Positions 1 through 7,856 of a stretch of DNA of 64,000 bases are shown in pieces; positions within the stretch are counted from its first letter, which is position 1, and each line of letters opens with the position of its first letter. This DNA is from Virgisporangium aliadipatigenens (GTDB lineage Bacteria > Actinomycetota > Actinomycetes > Mycobacteriales > Micromonosporaceae), in contig NZ_BOPF01000025.1 in assembly GCF_016863615.1 (NCBI RefSeq), forward strand, positions 100,779-164,778, in the 5' to 3' direction. The notes under the pieces were generated by a model that worked only from the letters and a program-made list of their open reading frames with translations, did no database searches and had not been told where the DNA came from. A program made the position numbers and the translations under genes.

Positions 1-531
1 GCGGTGCCCCGCCATGCCGCCACCGGCCGCGTCGACCACGAGTGGCGCCACCGCGCCGGAGATCAGGATGGCGATCGCGAGTACGGCGATCCGCCAGGTC
101 ATCAGGCGCGTTCGCTCCAGATAGTCATCGGTGAGCTCGGCGGCCATGGCGACGTACGGGACCTGGAAGAACGCGAACGCCGTGGCGGTGGCGAGGAACG
201 ACAGCGCCACCCAGGTCGCGGCCGGCACCCCCGACCGGAACGGCCCGGCGAAGATCGCCGCGAAGAGCACGGCCAGCGCGAGGCCACCCCCGAGCAGGAA
301 CGGCCGCCGCACCCCGGCCCGGTCGGAGATCCGGCCCGCCACGGGGTTGAGCAGCACGTCCCACGCCTTGGGAGCGAGCACGAGGAACCCGGCGACGGCG
401 GCGGCCACGCCGAGGGTGTCCGTGAGGTACGGCAGCAGCAGGAGCCCCGGCACGGTGCCGAACGCGCCGGTGGCGAGGGACCCGAGCGAGTACCCCACCG
501 GAATGCGCGCGGGGAGGGGAGGTGCGGTCAT
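1..531 (-). CDS. MFS transporter, GPH/MelB-like, N-terminal part
   Basis: These are the first 177 codons of a membrane transporter; the C-terminal half lies beyond the left edge. The protein starts MTAPPLPARIPVGYSLGS and shows about five hydrophobic spans with short loops. The second loop reads NPVAGRISDRAGVRRP, the major-facilitator signature between the second and third helices. GYSLGSLATG near the start and FQVPYVAMAAELT further on look like the glycoside-pentoside-hexuronide branch, which moves sugars with a cation across the inner membrane; the branch assignment is inference. The start is the ATG at 531. A TAGCAT hexamer at 542-547 (minus strand) sits 10 nt upstream and there is no clear ribosome site. 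It diverges from the helical-repeat gene at 635. The substrate cannot be told. Confidence 0.8.
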   Translation of the reverse strand, partial: MTAPPLPARIPVGYSLGSLATGAFGTVPGLLLLPYLTDTLGVAAAVAGFLVLAPKAWDVLLNPVAGRISDRAGVRRPFLLGGGLALAVLFAAIFAGPFRSGVPAATWVALSFLATATAFAFFQVPYVAMAAELTDDYLERTRLMTWRIAVLAIAILISGAVAPLVVDAAGGGMAGHR

Positions 532-634
532 GGTGAGCCGGATGCTAGTGCCGCACGGGCGCGCCCACCCTCGGCCACCCGGCCGATGCCCCACCGGACC
601 GTGGGGAAACGCGAAACCGCGTATGCTGCCCGCC

Positions 635-1573
635 GTGCCGAGTGATCATCAGGGGTTGGTGCGCCGAGTGGCCGACCACCATCCCGAGCTGCAACCCCTC
701 GAGACGGCTGCCGCCATGGGCAACTGGGCGGGCGTCGAGGAGTTCTTCGCGGGACTGACCGACCCCTCCGACCGGCTCCACGCGGGGTGGCTGGTCGGCC
801 GCGTCGACGGGGTCGAACGGCTCCTCGCCCCCGCGGCCATGGCCGAGACCGGCGACACCACCCTCGCGCGCACCCTCTACGGCATCCGGCTCGTCGTCAT
901 GGGCTGGAACATCCGCACCGCCGCCCGCGCCGAGCACGTCAGCCGCGAGCAGTTCGCCGCGTTCCGCGAGCACTGCATCCGCGCCGAGCAGATGCTCATC
1001 GACGCGACGGCCGTGCAGCCGGACAACACCACCGCATGGATCGAACGCATCGTGACGGCCCGAGCGCTCCAGGTTGGCCAGTCCGAGGCGCGCCGCCGCT
1101 ACGACCGGGTCGCCCAGCACGCGCCGCACGTGCTGCCCGCACAGCAGCAACTGCTCCAGAAGCTGCTGCCGAAGTGGAGCGGCTCGTTCGAGGCGGCCGA
1201 GGCGTTCGTGCGGGAACGGGTGGCCGCCGCCCCGCCCGGCTCACCCGTGCCGGCACTCCTGCTGGACTACCACGTCGAACGCTGGCTCGACCTGGACGAC
1301 AACGAGGTCGCCCCCTACCTGGCCCGCATCCACGACGATCTGCGCACCGCCGAGGCGATGACGCTCGACCCCGCGTGGCGGCCCGGGTTCGACCGGTACA
1401 AGGTGCACCACAATTTGGCGTTCCTGTTCAGCCTCGCGGGGCTGGACTTCCAGGCGGCCAAGCAGTTCCGGGCGATCGGCCGCAACTTCACCGAGTCGCC
1501 GTGGAACTACCTGAACGGCGAGGCCGTCGACAACTTCACGAAGCGGCGCGCCACCGCGCTGGCAAAGGGCTGA
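635..1573 (+). CDS. TPR-like helical-repeat protein of unknown function
   Basis: A soluble, mostly alpha-helical protein of about 312 residues with no signal peptide or membrane span. Repeated helical pairs containing W, Y and L at helix faces (for example ALLLDYHVERWLDL and VHHNLAFLFSLAGL) suggest a TPR-like solenoid, so a protein-binding role is likely; no catalytic motif is visible. The start is uncertain. An ATG lies at 623, but that ATG is inside a TATGCT hexamer (622-627) that makes a good -10 element, and the GTG at 635 follows it by 7 nt, so a leaderless GTG start is preferred. The stop codon is 3 nt before the M16 peptidase gene, whose ribosome site overlaps it. The two genes therefore form one operon and probably act together. 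Confidence 0.7.
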   Translation: MPSDHQGLVRRVADHHPELQPLETAAAMGNWAGVEEFFAGLTDPSDRLHAGWLVGRVDGVERLLAPAAMAETGDTTLARTLYGIRLVVMGWNIRTAARAEHVSREQFAAFREHCIRAEQMLIDATAVQPDNTTAWIERIVTARALQVGQSEARRRYDRVAQHAPHVLPAQQQLLQKLLPKWSGSFEAAEAFVRERVAAAPPGSPVPALLLDYHVERWLDLDDNEVAPYLARIHDDLRTAEAMTLDPAWRPGFDRYKVHHNLAFLFSLAGLDFQAAKQFRAIGRNFTESPWNYLNGEAVDNFTKRRATALAKG

Positions 1574-1576
1574 GGA

Positions 1577-3310
1577 ATGCTGCGCGAGACCGAGGTCGAC
1601 GGGATCCGGACCGTCCTGGCGCCGATCGACGGGCCGCTGCACGCCGGGCTGACGTTCCGGGTGGGGCAGGCCGACGAGACGCTGGCCCGCTACGGGATCA
1701 CGCACCTGCTGGAGCACCTGGTGCTGCACCGGCACGGCGTGAGCGACTACCACTACAACGGGGCCACCGGCCTGGTGACGACGCATTTCCACATGTCGGG
1801 GTCGCCCGAGGAGGTGGTGTCGTTCCTGACGTCGGTGTGCGCGTCGCTGGCGGACCCGCCGTTCGACCGGCTGGAGACCGAGAAGTCGATCCTGCGCACG
1901 GAGGCCGCCGGGCGCGGCACCTCGCCGCTCACGCAGCTGTCGCTGTGGCGCTACGGCGCCCGCGGCTACGGCCTGCCGAGCTACGACGAGCTGGGACTTC
2001 CCGCGATCACCGCGCAGGAGCTCACCGAGTGGGCGCGCGCCTTCTTCACCCGGCAGAACGCCGTGCTGTGGATCGGCGCCGAGGAGATCCCGCCCGGCCT
2101 GACGCTGACCCTGCCGGACGGTGCGCGCCGGCCGGTGCCGCCCTCGACGCAGGTGCTGCCCCGCACCCCGGCGTACTTCACCGGCCACGGCAGCATGACC
2201 GGGTTCGACACGGTGGTGAAGCGGCGCTCGGCGGCCATGCTCTACTCCGCGATGCTCGAACGCGACCTGTACCGGGCGCTGCGCCAGGAGGGCGGCTACT
2301 CCTACGCGGCGAACACCTCCTACGACCCGCGCGGCGACGGCTTCGCCACGATCACGGCCGCCGCCGACGCGCTGCCGGACAAGCAGGACGCGGTGCTCGG
2401 CGGCTTCATCGACGTGCTGGCCAAGTTCCGCCTCGGCCGGATCGCGCAGGCCGACCTGGACAGCGTGCGCGGCAAGGGACTGGAGGCGCTGCGGCACAGC
2501 GAACGCGACGTCGGGCGGCTGCCGAACGCGGCGTTCAACCTGCTGACCGGCTCGCCGAACCGCAGCACCGAGGAGATCCGGGCGGACATCGAGGCGGTGA
2601 CCCTCGACGACGTTCGCGAGGTGGCCGCCGAGGCGCACGCGAACGCCCTCCTGATGGCCCCGCAGGGCTGCGTCGCCGACTGGGGCGGCTACGTCGCGGC
2701 GCCGCTCTTCTCCGACCACGTCGTCGACGGCCCACGCGTCCCGGTGCTGAACGAACCCGACTCGAGCCTCATCGTCGGCCCGGCCGGGGTGAGCGCGGTG
2801 TCGCCGCACGGTTCGGCCACGGTGCGCTACGACGCGTGCGTGGCGATGGTGACGTGGCCGGACGGCGGCCGCCAGCTCTTCGGCGCCGACGGGATCAACG
2901 TGCGGATCGAGCCGACGCTGGTGGCCCTGCCGCCCGGCACGATCGAACGCCTCGACGCGGCCGTTCCGCGGGCGGTGCAGGTGCCGCTGCCGGCCCGCCA
3001 TCCCGACCGGATCCCGTCGCCGTCGCCGGCCGCCGCGGCTCCCATGCCGCCGTTGCCGCCGCAGCACCCGGCCGCGCCGCCGACCGGCCGCAAGGCGAGC
3101 GCGGGTGACATCGCGCTGATGGTGCTCGGCGGGGTGCTGACGGCGTTCTTCTGCTGTTGCAGCGGCATCGTGGGGTTCGGGTCGATGGTGGCCGATCCGG
3201 GGGAGGACATGGGCGATCCGTGGCTGGTGCTCGGGCCGGGCATCGTGTTGACGGTGGTCTTCACGGTGTTCACCTACGCGGTGTGGAACAGGCGCGGCCG
3301 TAAGGGCTGA
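1577..3310 (+). CDS. membrane-anchored M16 (pitrilysin-like) metallopeptidase
   Basis: A 577-residue protein. The N-terminal half carries the inverted zinc motif of family M16, HLLEH, with H43, E46 and H47; a glutamate about 55-62 residues on (E102 or E109) would be the third ligand. The second half has the usual M16 pattern of an Arg/Tyr region, RDLYRALRQEGGYSY (about residues 229-243), so both lobes are in one chain. After a proline-rich linker (about 465-505) come two hydrophobic segments near the C-terminus (ALMVLGGVLTAFFCC and WLVLGPGIVLTVVF), which should tether it to the membrane. Most bacterial M16 proteins are soluble, so the anchored tail is uncommon. The ribosome site TGAGGA overlaps the stop of the upstream repeat-protein gene. 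Substrate unknown; a small peptide or unfolded protein is expected. Confidence 0.82.
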   Translation: MLRETEVDGIRTVLAPIDGPLHAGLTFRVGQADETLARYGITHLLEHLVLHRHGVSDYHYNGATGLVTTHFHMSGSPEEVVSFLTSVCASLADPPFDRLETEKSILRTEAAGRGTSPLTQLSLWRYGARGYGLPSYDELGLPAITAQELTEWARAFFTRQNAVLWIGAEEIPPGLTLTLPDGARRPVPPSTQVLPRTPAYFTGHGSMTGFDTVVKRRSAAMLYSAMLERDLYRALRQEGGYSYAANTSYDPRGDGFATITAAADALPDKQDAVLGGFIDVLAKFRLGRIAQADLDSVRGKGLEALRHSERDVGRLPNAAFNLLTGSPNRSTEEIRADIEAVTLDDVREVAAEAHANALLMAPQGCVADWGGYVAAPLFSDHVVDGPRVPVLNEPDSSLIVGPAGVSAVSPHGSATVRYDACVAMVTWPDGGRQLFGADGINVRIEPTLVALPPGTIERLDAAVPRAVQVPLPARHPDRIPSPSPAAAAPMPPLPPQHPAAPPTGRKASAGDIALMVLGGVLTAFFCCCSGIVGFGSMVADPGEDMGDPWLVLGPGIVLTVVFTVFTYAVWNRRGRKG

Positions 3311-3315
3311 GCGGC

Positions 3316-3621
3316 TCAGGAGTCCGCGGGGTCGGAGACGTGCCGGGCCGCCTGGCGCAGGTCGATGTCCTTGATGAGTTTGCGCAGGTTCGTCATGAAC
3401 AGCGACACCGACACGCCACGGGTGGCCGAGTACAGCAGCGGCGGGATCACCACGGCCAGCATGAGGTGGCTGTCGAGTTCGAGGCGCTGCACGCCCGGGA
3501 CGAACGACGCCGCGGCCGCCAGCACCACGATGATCCAGCCGGGCTCGATGCGACGGCGGCGGGCGACGGAGGTGACGGCTGTGCCGATGCCGACGATGAG
3601 CAGGAGCTGAACGCCGTTCAC
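3316..3621 (-). pseudogene. truncated N-terminal fragment of a CPA1 Na+/H+ antiporter
   Basis: The 101-residue product begins VNGVQLLLIVGIGTAVTSVA and runs through EPGWIIVVLAAAASFVPG and LELDSHLMLAVVIPPLLYS. This matches the first two to three helices of NhaP/CPA1-type sodium-proton antiporters, which are normally 500 or more residues. After LLYSATRGVSVS the homology stops and a short polar tail (about residues 78-101) ends at TGA. The ion-translocating core with its essential aspartates is absent, so it cannot transport. It is probably a gene relic left by a deletion, although the reading frame is intact and a small two-span membrane protein could still be made. It lies 5 nt downstream of the epimerase gene on the same strand and converges on the M16 peptidase gene. 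Confidence 0.65.
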
Positions 3622-3626
3622 CCGGA

Positions 3627-4535
3627 TCAGCCCAGATCGTCCTTGCCCAACAGATCGCGCAAGGCCGGGACCAGCTCGGGATGGGCGAACGTGAATCCGG
3701 CCGCCGTCAGGCGTGCCGGCACGCACCGGCGTCCGGTCAGCGCGAGCGCGGGATCGGTCCGCAGCGCCACCGCCCCGACCCGCACCAGGAACGCCGGCGT
3801 CGGCGGCGTCGGCGGCCGGCGCAGCACCTGACGCAGGCCGGCCATCAGTTCGGCGTTGCGCACCGGTCGCGGACTCGTGGCGTGCACGACGCCGGAGAGC
3901 GCCGGGTCGTCGATGCAACGCCGCACGATCGCGAGGAAGTCGTCGATGTGCAGCCAGCTGATCCACTGCCGGCCGGAGGCGATCCGCCCGCCGAGGAACC
4001 AGCGGGTCAGCCCGGCGAGCCGGTCCAGCGCGGGCGTGTCGCGGTCGAACACGACACCGGTGCGCAGCAGCACCTGCCGGTCGACCGGCGCGCCGGCGGC
4101 CGCTTCCTCCCAGGCCCGCGCGACGCCGGCCATCTGCGGCGGCCCGTCCGCGACCGGCGACTCCTCGGTCAGCACGGCCTCCCCGCCGTCGCCGTAGATG
4201 GCGAGCGTGCCGGCCTGCAGCCACAGCGCGGGCCGGTGGCGCGCGGCCGCTTCCTTCAACGCGCCGGTCGGCTGCACCCGCGAACGGGTGAGCAGCGCGA
4301 TGTTGGCGGGTGTCGGCGGCCGGTCGACCAGTTCGCCGGCGAGGTTGATCACGGTGGCGCCGGCCAGCTCCGCCGCCCACGGCCCGACGGTCGCCCCGTC
4401 CCACGCCACCTGCCGGAACGGCCGCCCCTCGCGCGGCTTCCTGGTCAGCACGACGACCTCGTCGCCGCGTGCCGTCAGGTCGGCCGTGATGCGCCTGCCC
4501 AGGGCGCCTGAGCCGCCCGCGATGACCACCTTCAT
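3627..4535 (-). CDS. TIGR01777-type NAD(P)-binding epimerase family protein
   Basis: A 302-residue atypical short-chain dehydrogenase. The N-terminus MKVVIAGGSGALGRRI has the Rossmann motif GGSGALG. TVINLAGE and the later WISWLHIDDF are hallmarks of the SDR39U1/TIGR01777 group, annotated as sugar-nucleotide epimerases of unproved substrate. The C-terminal DUF1731-like end (RRCVPARLTAAGFTFAHPEL) is also present, so the protein is complete. The start is the ATG at 535 of the fourth kilobase (4535); a longer in-frame reading would run through the zinc operon promoter and is not credible. It is transcribed away from the Zur-box operon. The neighbours give no substrate clue. Confidence 0.82.
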   Translation of the reverse strand: MKVVIAGGSGALGRRITADLTARGDEVVVLTRKPREGRPFRQVAWDGATVGPWAAELAGATVINLAGELVDRPPTPANIALLTRSRVQPTGALKEAAARHRPALWLQAGTLAIYGDGGEAVLTEESPVADGPPQMAGVARAWEEAAAGAPVDRQVLLRTGVVFDRDTPALDRLAGLTRWFLGGRIASGRQWISWLHIDDFLAIVRRCIDDPALSGVVHATSPRPVRNAELMAGLRQVLRRPPTPPTPAFLVRVGAVALRTDPALALTGRRCVPARLTAAGFTFAHPELVPALRDLLGKDDLG

Positions 4536-4618
4536 GCGAAAGATCGTGACAGACGCCCGCCTCCCGGAGGGTCGCGCGTCGATGCGCGGTGTCGACGTGT
4601 GGCGATCCCGACTCCCGC

Positions 4619-4648
4619 TTGACGCGTTAATGAAAACGATTATCGTTA
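4619..4648 (+). promoter_or_regulatory. Zur box over the promoter of the zinc uptake operon
   Basis: The palindrome AACGAT-T-ATCGTT (4635-4647) sits inside ATGAAAACGATTATCGTTA (4630-4648). This is close to the actinobacterial Zur operator pattern TGAAAATGATTTTCA. A TTGACG hexamer (4619-4624) and TATCGT (4641-4646), 16 nt apart, give a promoter whose -10 element is covered by the palindrome. Zinc-bound Zur would therefore block transcription. The first gene starts at 4673, behind the ribosome site GGAAGGAG (4658-4665). Confidence 0.75.
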
Positions 4649-4672
4649 GCGCCACACGGAAGGAGTTGTCCC

Positions 4673-5314
4673 ATGCGGGTAGGAGTACCGCTGGTCGCCG
4701 CGGTGACGGCGACGGCGTTGGCGTTCGGAGGGCCGGCCCAGGCGGCCGGAGTCGTGCTGTCCCGGGGCCATGTCGACGCCGTCGACGTGGCGTTCGAGGA
4801 GGGCGCGTTCGGGATCTCGGTGCACGACGAGACCGTCGACCCCGACGTCGAACGCGACCCGGCGTCGGTGACGTTCAAGGTGCTGCCGCAGGCGGCGGTG
4901 ACGGTGCCGGACGACCCGGCGTACGCGTTCCTCGGGGCGGCCGGTGCGACCGTGCACGTGCTGCCCGAGGCGGAGAACCCCGACCTGCTCTGGGCCGGCC
5001 TCGCCACCGAGGAACTGGAACCGGGCGTCTTCGTCGACGACAGCGTCGCGCTGCGCTTCCGGCAGGTTCGCGGGCCGGACGGGTTCAGCCTGTTCGCCAC
5101 GGATCCGGTGGGCGCACCGGTCGTCGCCGTCGACAGCGAGGACGGGCTGCCGGACGTGGTGACCCTGCCGGTCGCCACGCACGGGCACTACAACTGGGCG
5201 TTCGAGCGGCCGGGCACGTACCGGATCAAGGTCGACGTGCAGGGCCGGCTCGCGGCGACCGGCGCCACGGTCACCTCCGCGGCGGTCTGGCTGACGTTCG
5301 AGGTGTGCCGGTGA
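4673..5314 (+). CDS. secreted choice-of-anchor M (actinobacterial surface repeat) protein
   Basis: A 213-residue protein with a signal peptide (MRVGVPLVAAVTATALAFGGPAQAAG, cleavage near residue 25). The rest is a single copy of the actinobacterial surface-anchored domain (TIGR03769 type). It runs from LSRGHVDAVDVAFEEG, through the internal YAFLGAAGATVHVLPEAENPDLLWAGLATEEL, to HGHYNWAFERPGTYRIKV. Conserved His residues in the GHVD and HGHYNWAF motifs could bind metal; this is inference. No sortase signal or C-terminal membrane span is present, so it should be released or bound to a partner. It is the first gene of the Zur-box operon and its TGA shares an A with the next ATG. A zinc capture or shuttle role outside the membrane is likely. 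Confidence 0.82.
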   Translation: MRVGVPLVAAVTATALAFGGPAQAAGVVLSRGHVDAVDVAFEEGAFGISVHDETVDPDVERDPASVTFKVLPQAAVTVPDDPAYAFLGAAGATVHVLPEAENPDLLWAGLATEELEPGVFVDDSVALRFRQVRGPDGFSLFATDPVGAPVVAVDSEDGLPDVVTLPVATHGHYNWAFERPGTYRIKVDVQGRLAATGATVTSAAVWLTFEVCR

Positions 5315-5940
5315 TGCGCCGCCTGGTCACCGCCGTGGCCGCTTTCGCGTTCATCCTGTCGAACGCCGTGCCGGCATCGGCCGCCACCATCCACAGTGGA
5401 CACGTCGACGGGTTCGACATCGACTACGTGAACGGCGTGCTGACGCTGGACATCAAGACGTACGCACCCGTGGACGACGACGTGTCGCCGAGCGGCACCA
5501 CGCTCGCGCTGTCCGCGGCGTCGGCCACGACGGTGCCCTCCGGCGCGGCGTGGTCCTGCCTCGGCGCGGCCGGCTCGACCGTGTACGTGGCGCCCCAGTC
5601 GCAGAACGCGAACCTCCTCTACGCCGGGTGGAACACGCAGGACGTGCCCGCCGCGCAGGGACCCGTGGCGCTGGAACTGGTGAGCGCGACCGCGCCCGCC
5701 GGCGGCTGGTTCGCCCTCTACACCACGGGCGGTTTCCCGGCGGCGCCGACGTTCCGCCTGAGCGGCAACCCCGCCGCCGGATGCGGCGTCGCCTCCTGGC
5801 CCGGCGGCATCGCGGCCGGCACGCACGCCCACGGCAACTGGGCGTTCTCCGCGGCCGGCACGTACGCGCTGACGTTCCGCGCCACCGCCGCGAACGGCGT
5901 CACCTCCGGCGCCGTCACCTACACCTTCCAGGTCGGCTGA
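5314..5940 (+). CDS. secreted choice-of-anchor M protein, second copy
   Basis: A 208-residue secreted protein with a signal peptide (MRRLVTAVAAFAFILSNAVPASAA). It has one surface-repeat domain from IHSGHVDGFDIDYVNG to HGNWAFSAAGTYALTFRATAANG, ending TFQVG, and no anchor. It is a divergent paralogue of the preceding gene, with the same FLGAAGSTV/CLGAAGSTV-type and WNTQDVP signatures. Two cysteines (in SCLGAAG and AGCGVASW) could form a disulfide and are absent from the first copy. Its ATG shares one base with the upstream stop, and its own TGA shares one with the next ATG, so translation is coupled through the operon. It probably works with the neighbouring repeat proteins in extracellular zinc binding; the binding itself is inferred. 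Confidence 0.82.
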   Translation: MRRLVTAVAAFAFILSNAVPASAATIHSGHVDGFDIDYVNGVLTLDIKTYAPVDDDVSPSGTTLALSAASATTVPSGAAWSCLGAAGSTVYVAPQSQNANLLYAGWNTQDVPAAQGPVALELVSATAPAGGWFALYTTGGFPAAPTFRLSGNPAAGCGVASWPGGIAAGTHAHGNWAFSAAGTYALTFRATAANGVTSGAVTYTFQVG

Positions 5941-7856
5941 TGGGAACCGCCGGCCGTCGCCTGCTTCCGCTGTGGCTGCCCGTCCTGCTGCTCGCGTTCG
6001 TCGTGGTGCCCGCCGGTGCCGACCCCGCGCCGCCGAGCACACCGCGCACCGTGCTGAACGACGTGCACACCGACGTTCTGCACGTGGCTTACGCCGACGG
6101 GCGGCTCGACGTGCGCACCCGTGTCGGTGACGGGCAGCTCGTCGACACCGGCACCGTGCTGGTGCAGGTCTTCGACACCGAGGCGGCGCGGCCGGCGGTG
6201 CCCGACGTTCCCGAGTACGCGTTCCTGGGGGAGGCGGGTGCGCCGATCTGGGTCGCGCCCGAGGTCCAGGAACCGTCGCTGGTCTGGCCGGGGTTCTCCA
6301 CCGAGGGCGTGCCGGCGGGTGTGCTCGCCGGGGACGAGGTGCGCGTCAACCTCCGCGGCGTGCGGGGCCCCGGGCGGGTGGAGGTGTTCGCCTCCGGGCC
6401 GGTCGGGGAGCCGTTGCGCTACCTCAGTTCCACCGATGCCGAGTACGCCTCGCACGCTTGGCCGGTGCACAGCCACGCGCACGCGAACTGGGTCTTCACC
6501 GCGCTCGGGCGGTACGTGTTGACGTTCGAGCTGACCGCCACGCGCGCCGACGGCACGCCGGTCAGCAGCGGGCCGGTCGACGTCACCTGGTACGTGGGCG
6601 GCACGTCGGCGGCCGACATCCCGGTGGCACCGACGACCACCACGCTGAGCGTGCCCGCCTCGTCCGCGCACGGCTCACCGGTCACGCTCGCCGCGAACGT
6701 GTCGCCGGCCGACGCGGACGGGTGGATCGAGTTCCTCGACGGCACCGCCGTCCTGGGGCACGCCGCCGCACCCGCCGGGAGCCTCACCGTGTCGGAACTC
6801 CCGTCCGGGCAGCATCAGTTGTCGGCGCGGTTCGTTCCCCGGTTCACCACGGACTTCGCCGCCTCCTCGGCCGCCACCGTCCCGCACACGGTCACCGGCG
6901 GAACCGTCGCCCCCACACCCTCCTACCCCACCCCCACACCCTCCTCCGTCACGCCCTCGCCGACGCCGCCGGGCAGCACTGCGCCGGCAACGGCCGGACC
7001 GTCGCCGCGCGCCTCCTCGCCGGCGTGCGTACCGAGCACCGGAACGAGCGGAGTGGTGCTCTCCTCCGGACACGTCGACCTCGCGGTGCGGCTGGAGAGC
7101 GGGCGGCTCGCGACGCGCGTCAAGGACGGCACGGGTTCCGGCGCTGCACAGTGGAGGATGCCGTCGGAGGTGGTGCTCCACCTCGGCGACGCCGCGCGGA
7201 CGACCGTGCCGGCCGGGCCGTTCGACTTCCTGGGCGGCCAGGGCGCGACGGTGTGGCAGGTGCCGCAGACGCAGAAGGCGGGCGTGCCGTGGCTCGGCTG
7301 GAACACCGAGGAGCTGACCGCCGCACAGGTCACCGGGCCGGTCACCTGGAAGCTCACCGGCGTCGACGGGCCGGGTACGGCGGCGGTGTTCGAGTACGAC
7401 TCGTTCGGGCAGCCGAAGGTGATCTTCAACAGCGGCGACGGGCTGCCGGACGTTCGCGACGTCGCGGTCGGCACGCACGCCCACGGCAACTGGGCGTTCA
7501 CGAAGGCGGGGGCGTACCGGCTGACGTTCAGCCACACGGCGACGCTGGCGTCCGGCGCGGCCTCGACGTCGACCGGCGTGGTCACCGTCGCGGTCGGGAA
7601 CACCGATCCGAGGACGCTGCTCACGCGGACGAGCACGGGCTGCGGTGCGGGCGGGGCCGGCGGGAACGGGAAGCTGCCGAAGACCGGCGCGGCGCTGTCC
7701 GGGGTCATCGGCGGGGGTGCGGCGCTCGTGCTGGCCGGCGCGGCGCTGGTCGCGCTCTCCTCCCGACACCGCCTCTCCTCCCGACACCGCCTCCCGTCGT
7801 GGCTCCGCCATGCGGCCGGGCGCCTGTCGGCTCGGCGGCGCAGGAGCGCGGCGTGA
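5940..7856 (+). CDS. sortase-anchored repeat protein of the zinc ABC system (TIGR03773 type)
   Basis: A 638-residue cell-wall protein. In order: a signal peptide (about 1-29), a first surface-repeat domain (about 35-220), an Ig-like domain (TTTTLSVPASSAHGSPVTLAANVSP onward, about 228-315), a Pro/Thr-rich linker, and a second repeat domain (about 358-555, VVLSSGHVDLAVRLESG to HGNWAFTKAGAYRLTF). The end has the sortase signal LPKTG at 579-583, a hydrophobic span and an Arg-rich tail. This is the wall-anchored member of the anchored-repeat ABC set. The tail after the span is unusually long and includes a tandem duplication (SSRHRL twice). No sortase gene is visible in the window, so a housekeeping enzyme elsewhere must attach it. 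It overlaps both neighbours by 1-4 nt. Confidence 0.85.
   Translation: MGTAGRRLLPLWLPVLLLAFVVVPAGADPAPPSTPRTVLNDVHTDVLHVAYADGRLDVRTRVGDGQLVDTGTVLVQVFDTEAARPAVPDVPEYAFLGEAGAPIWVAPEVQEPSLVWPGFSTEGVPAGVLAGDEVRVNLRGVRGPGRVEVFASGPVGEPLRYLSSTDAEYASHAWPVHSHAHANWVFTALGRYVLTFELTATRADGTPVSSGPVDVTWYVGGTSAADIPVAPTTTTLSVPASSAHGSPVTLAANVSPADADGWIEFLDGTAVLGHAAAPAGSLTVSELPSGQHQLSARFVPRFTTDFAASSAATVPHTVTGGTVAPTPSYPTPTPSSVTPSPTPPGSTAPATAGPSPRASSPACVPSTGTSGVVLSSGHVDLAVRLESGRLATRVKDGTGSGAAQWRMPSEVVLHLGDAARTTVPAGPFDFLGGQGATVWQVPQTQKAGVPWLGWNTEELTAAQVTGPVTWKLTGVDGPGTAAVFEYDSFGQPKVIFNSGDGLPDVRDVAVGTHAHGNWAFTKAGAYRLTFSHTATLASGAASTSTGVVTVAVGNTDPRTLLTRTSTGCGAGGAGGNGKLPKTGAALSGVIGGGAALVLAGAALVALSSRHRLSSRHRLPSWLRHAAGRLSARRRRSAA
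7755..7790 (+). repeat. 18-bp tandem duplication
   Basis: The unit CTCTCCTCCCGACACCGC occurs twice in a row (7755-7772 and 7773-7790) near the 3' end of the wall protein gene, followed by a decayed partial third copy. It adds SSRHRL in the cytoplasmic tail behind the sortase signal without breaking the frame. It looks like a recent slippage event. Confidence 0.9.

Noticed and set aside
1241..3067. Open frame of about 608 codons on the minus strand opposite the M16 peptidase gene
   Set aside because: It is a mirror of a real high-GC gene: His/Arg/Val-rich with no motifs, while the plus strand shows HLLEH and full family length.
4536..4655. Longer N-terminus of the epimerase through the Zur-box region
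   Set aside because: The Rossmann motif starts right after the ATG at 4535, and the upstream codons overlap the promoter of the divergent operon.
7755..7790. CRISPR-like or satellite repeat
   Set aside because: Only two adjacent units without spacers, inside a gene and in frame.
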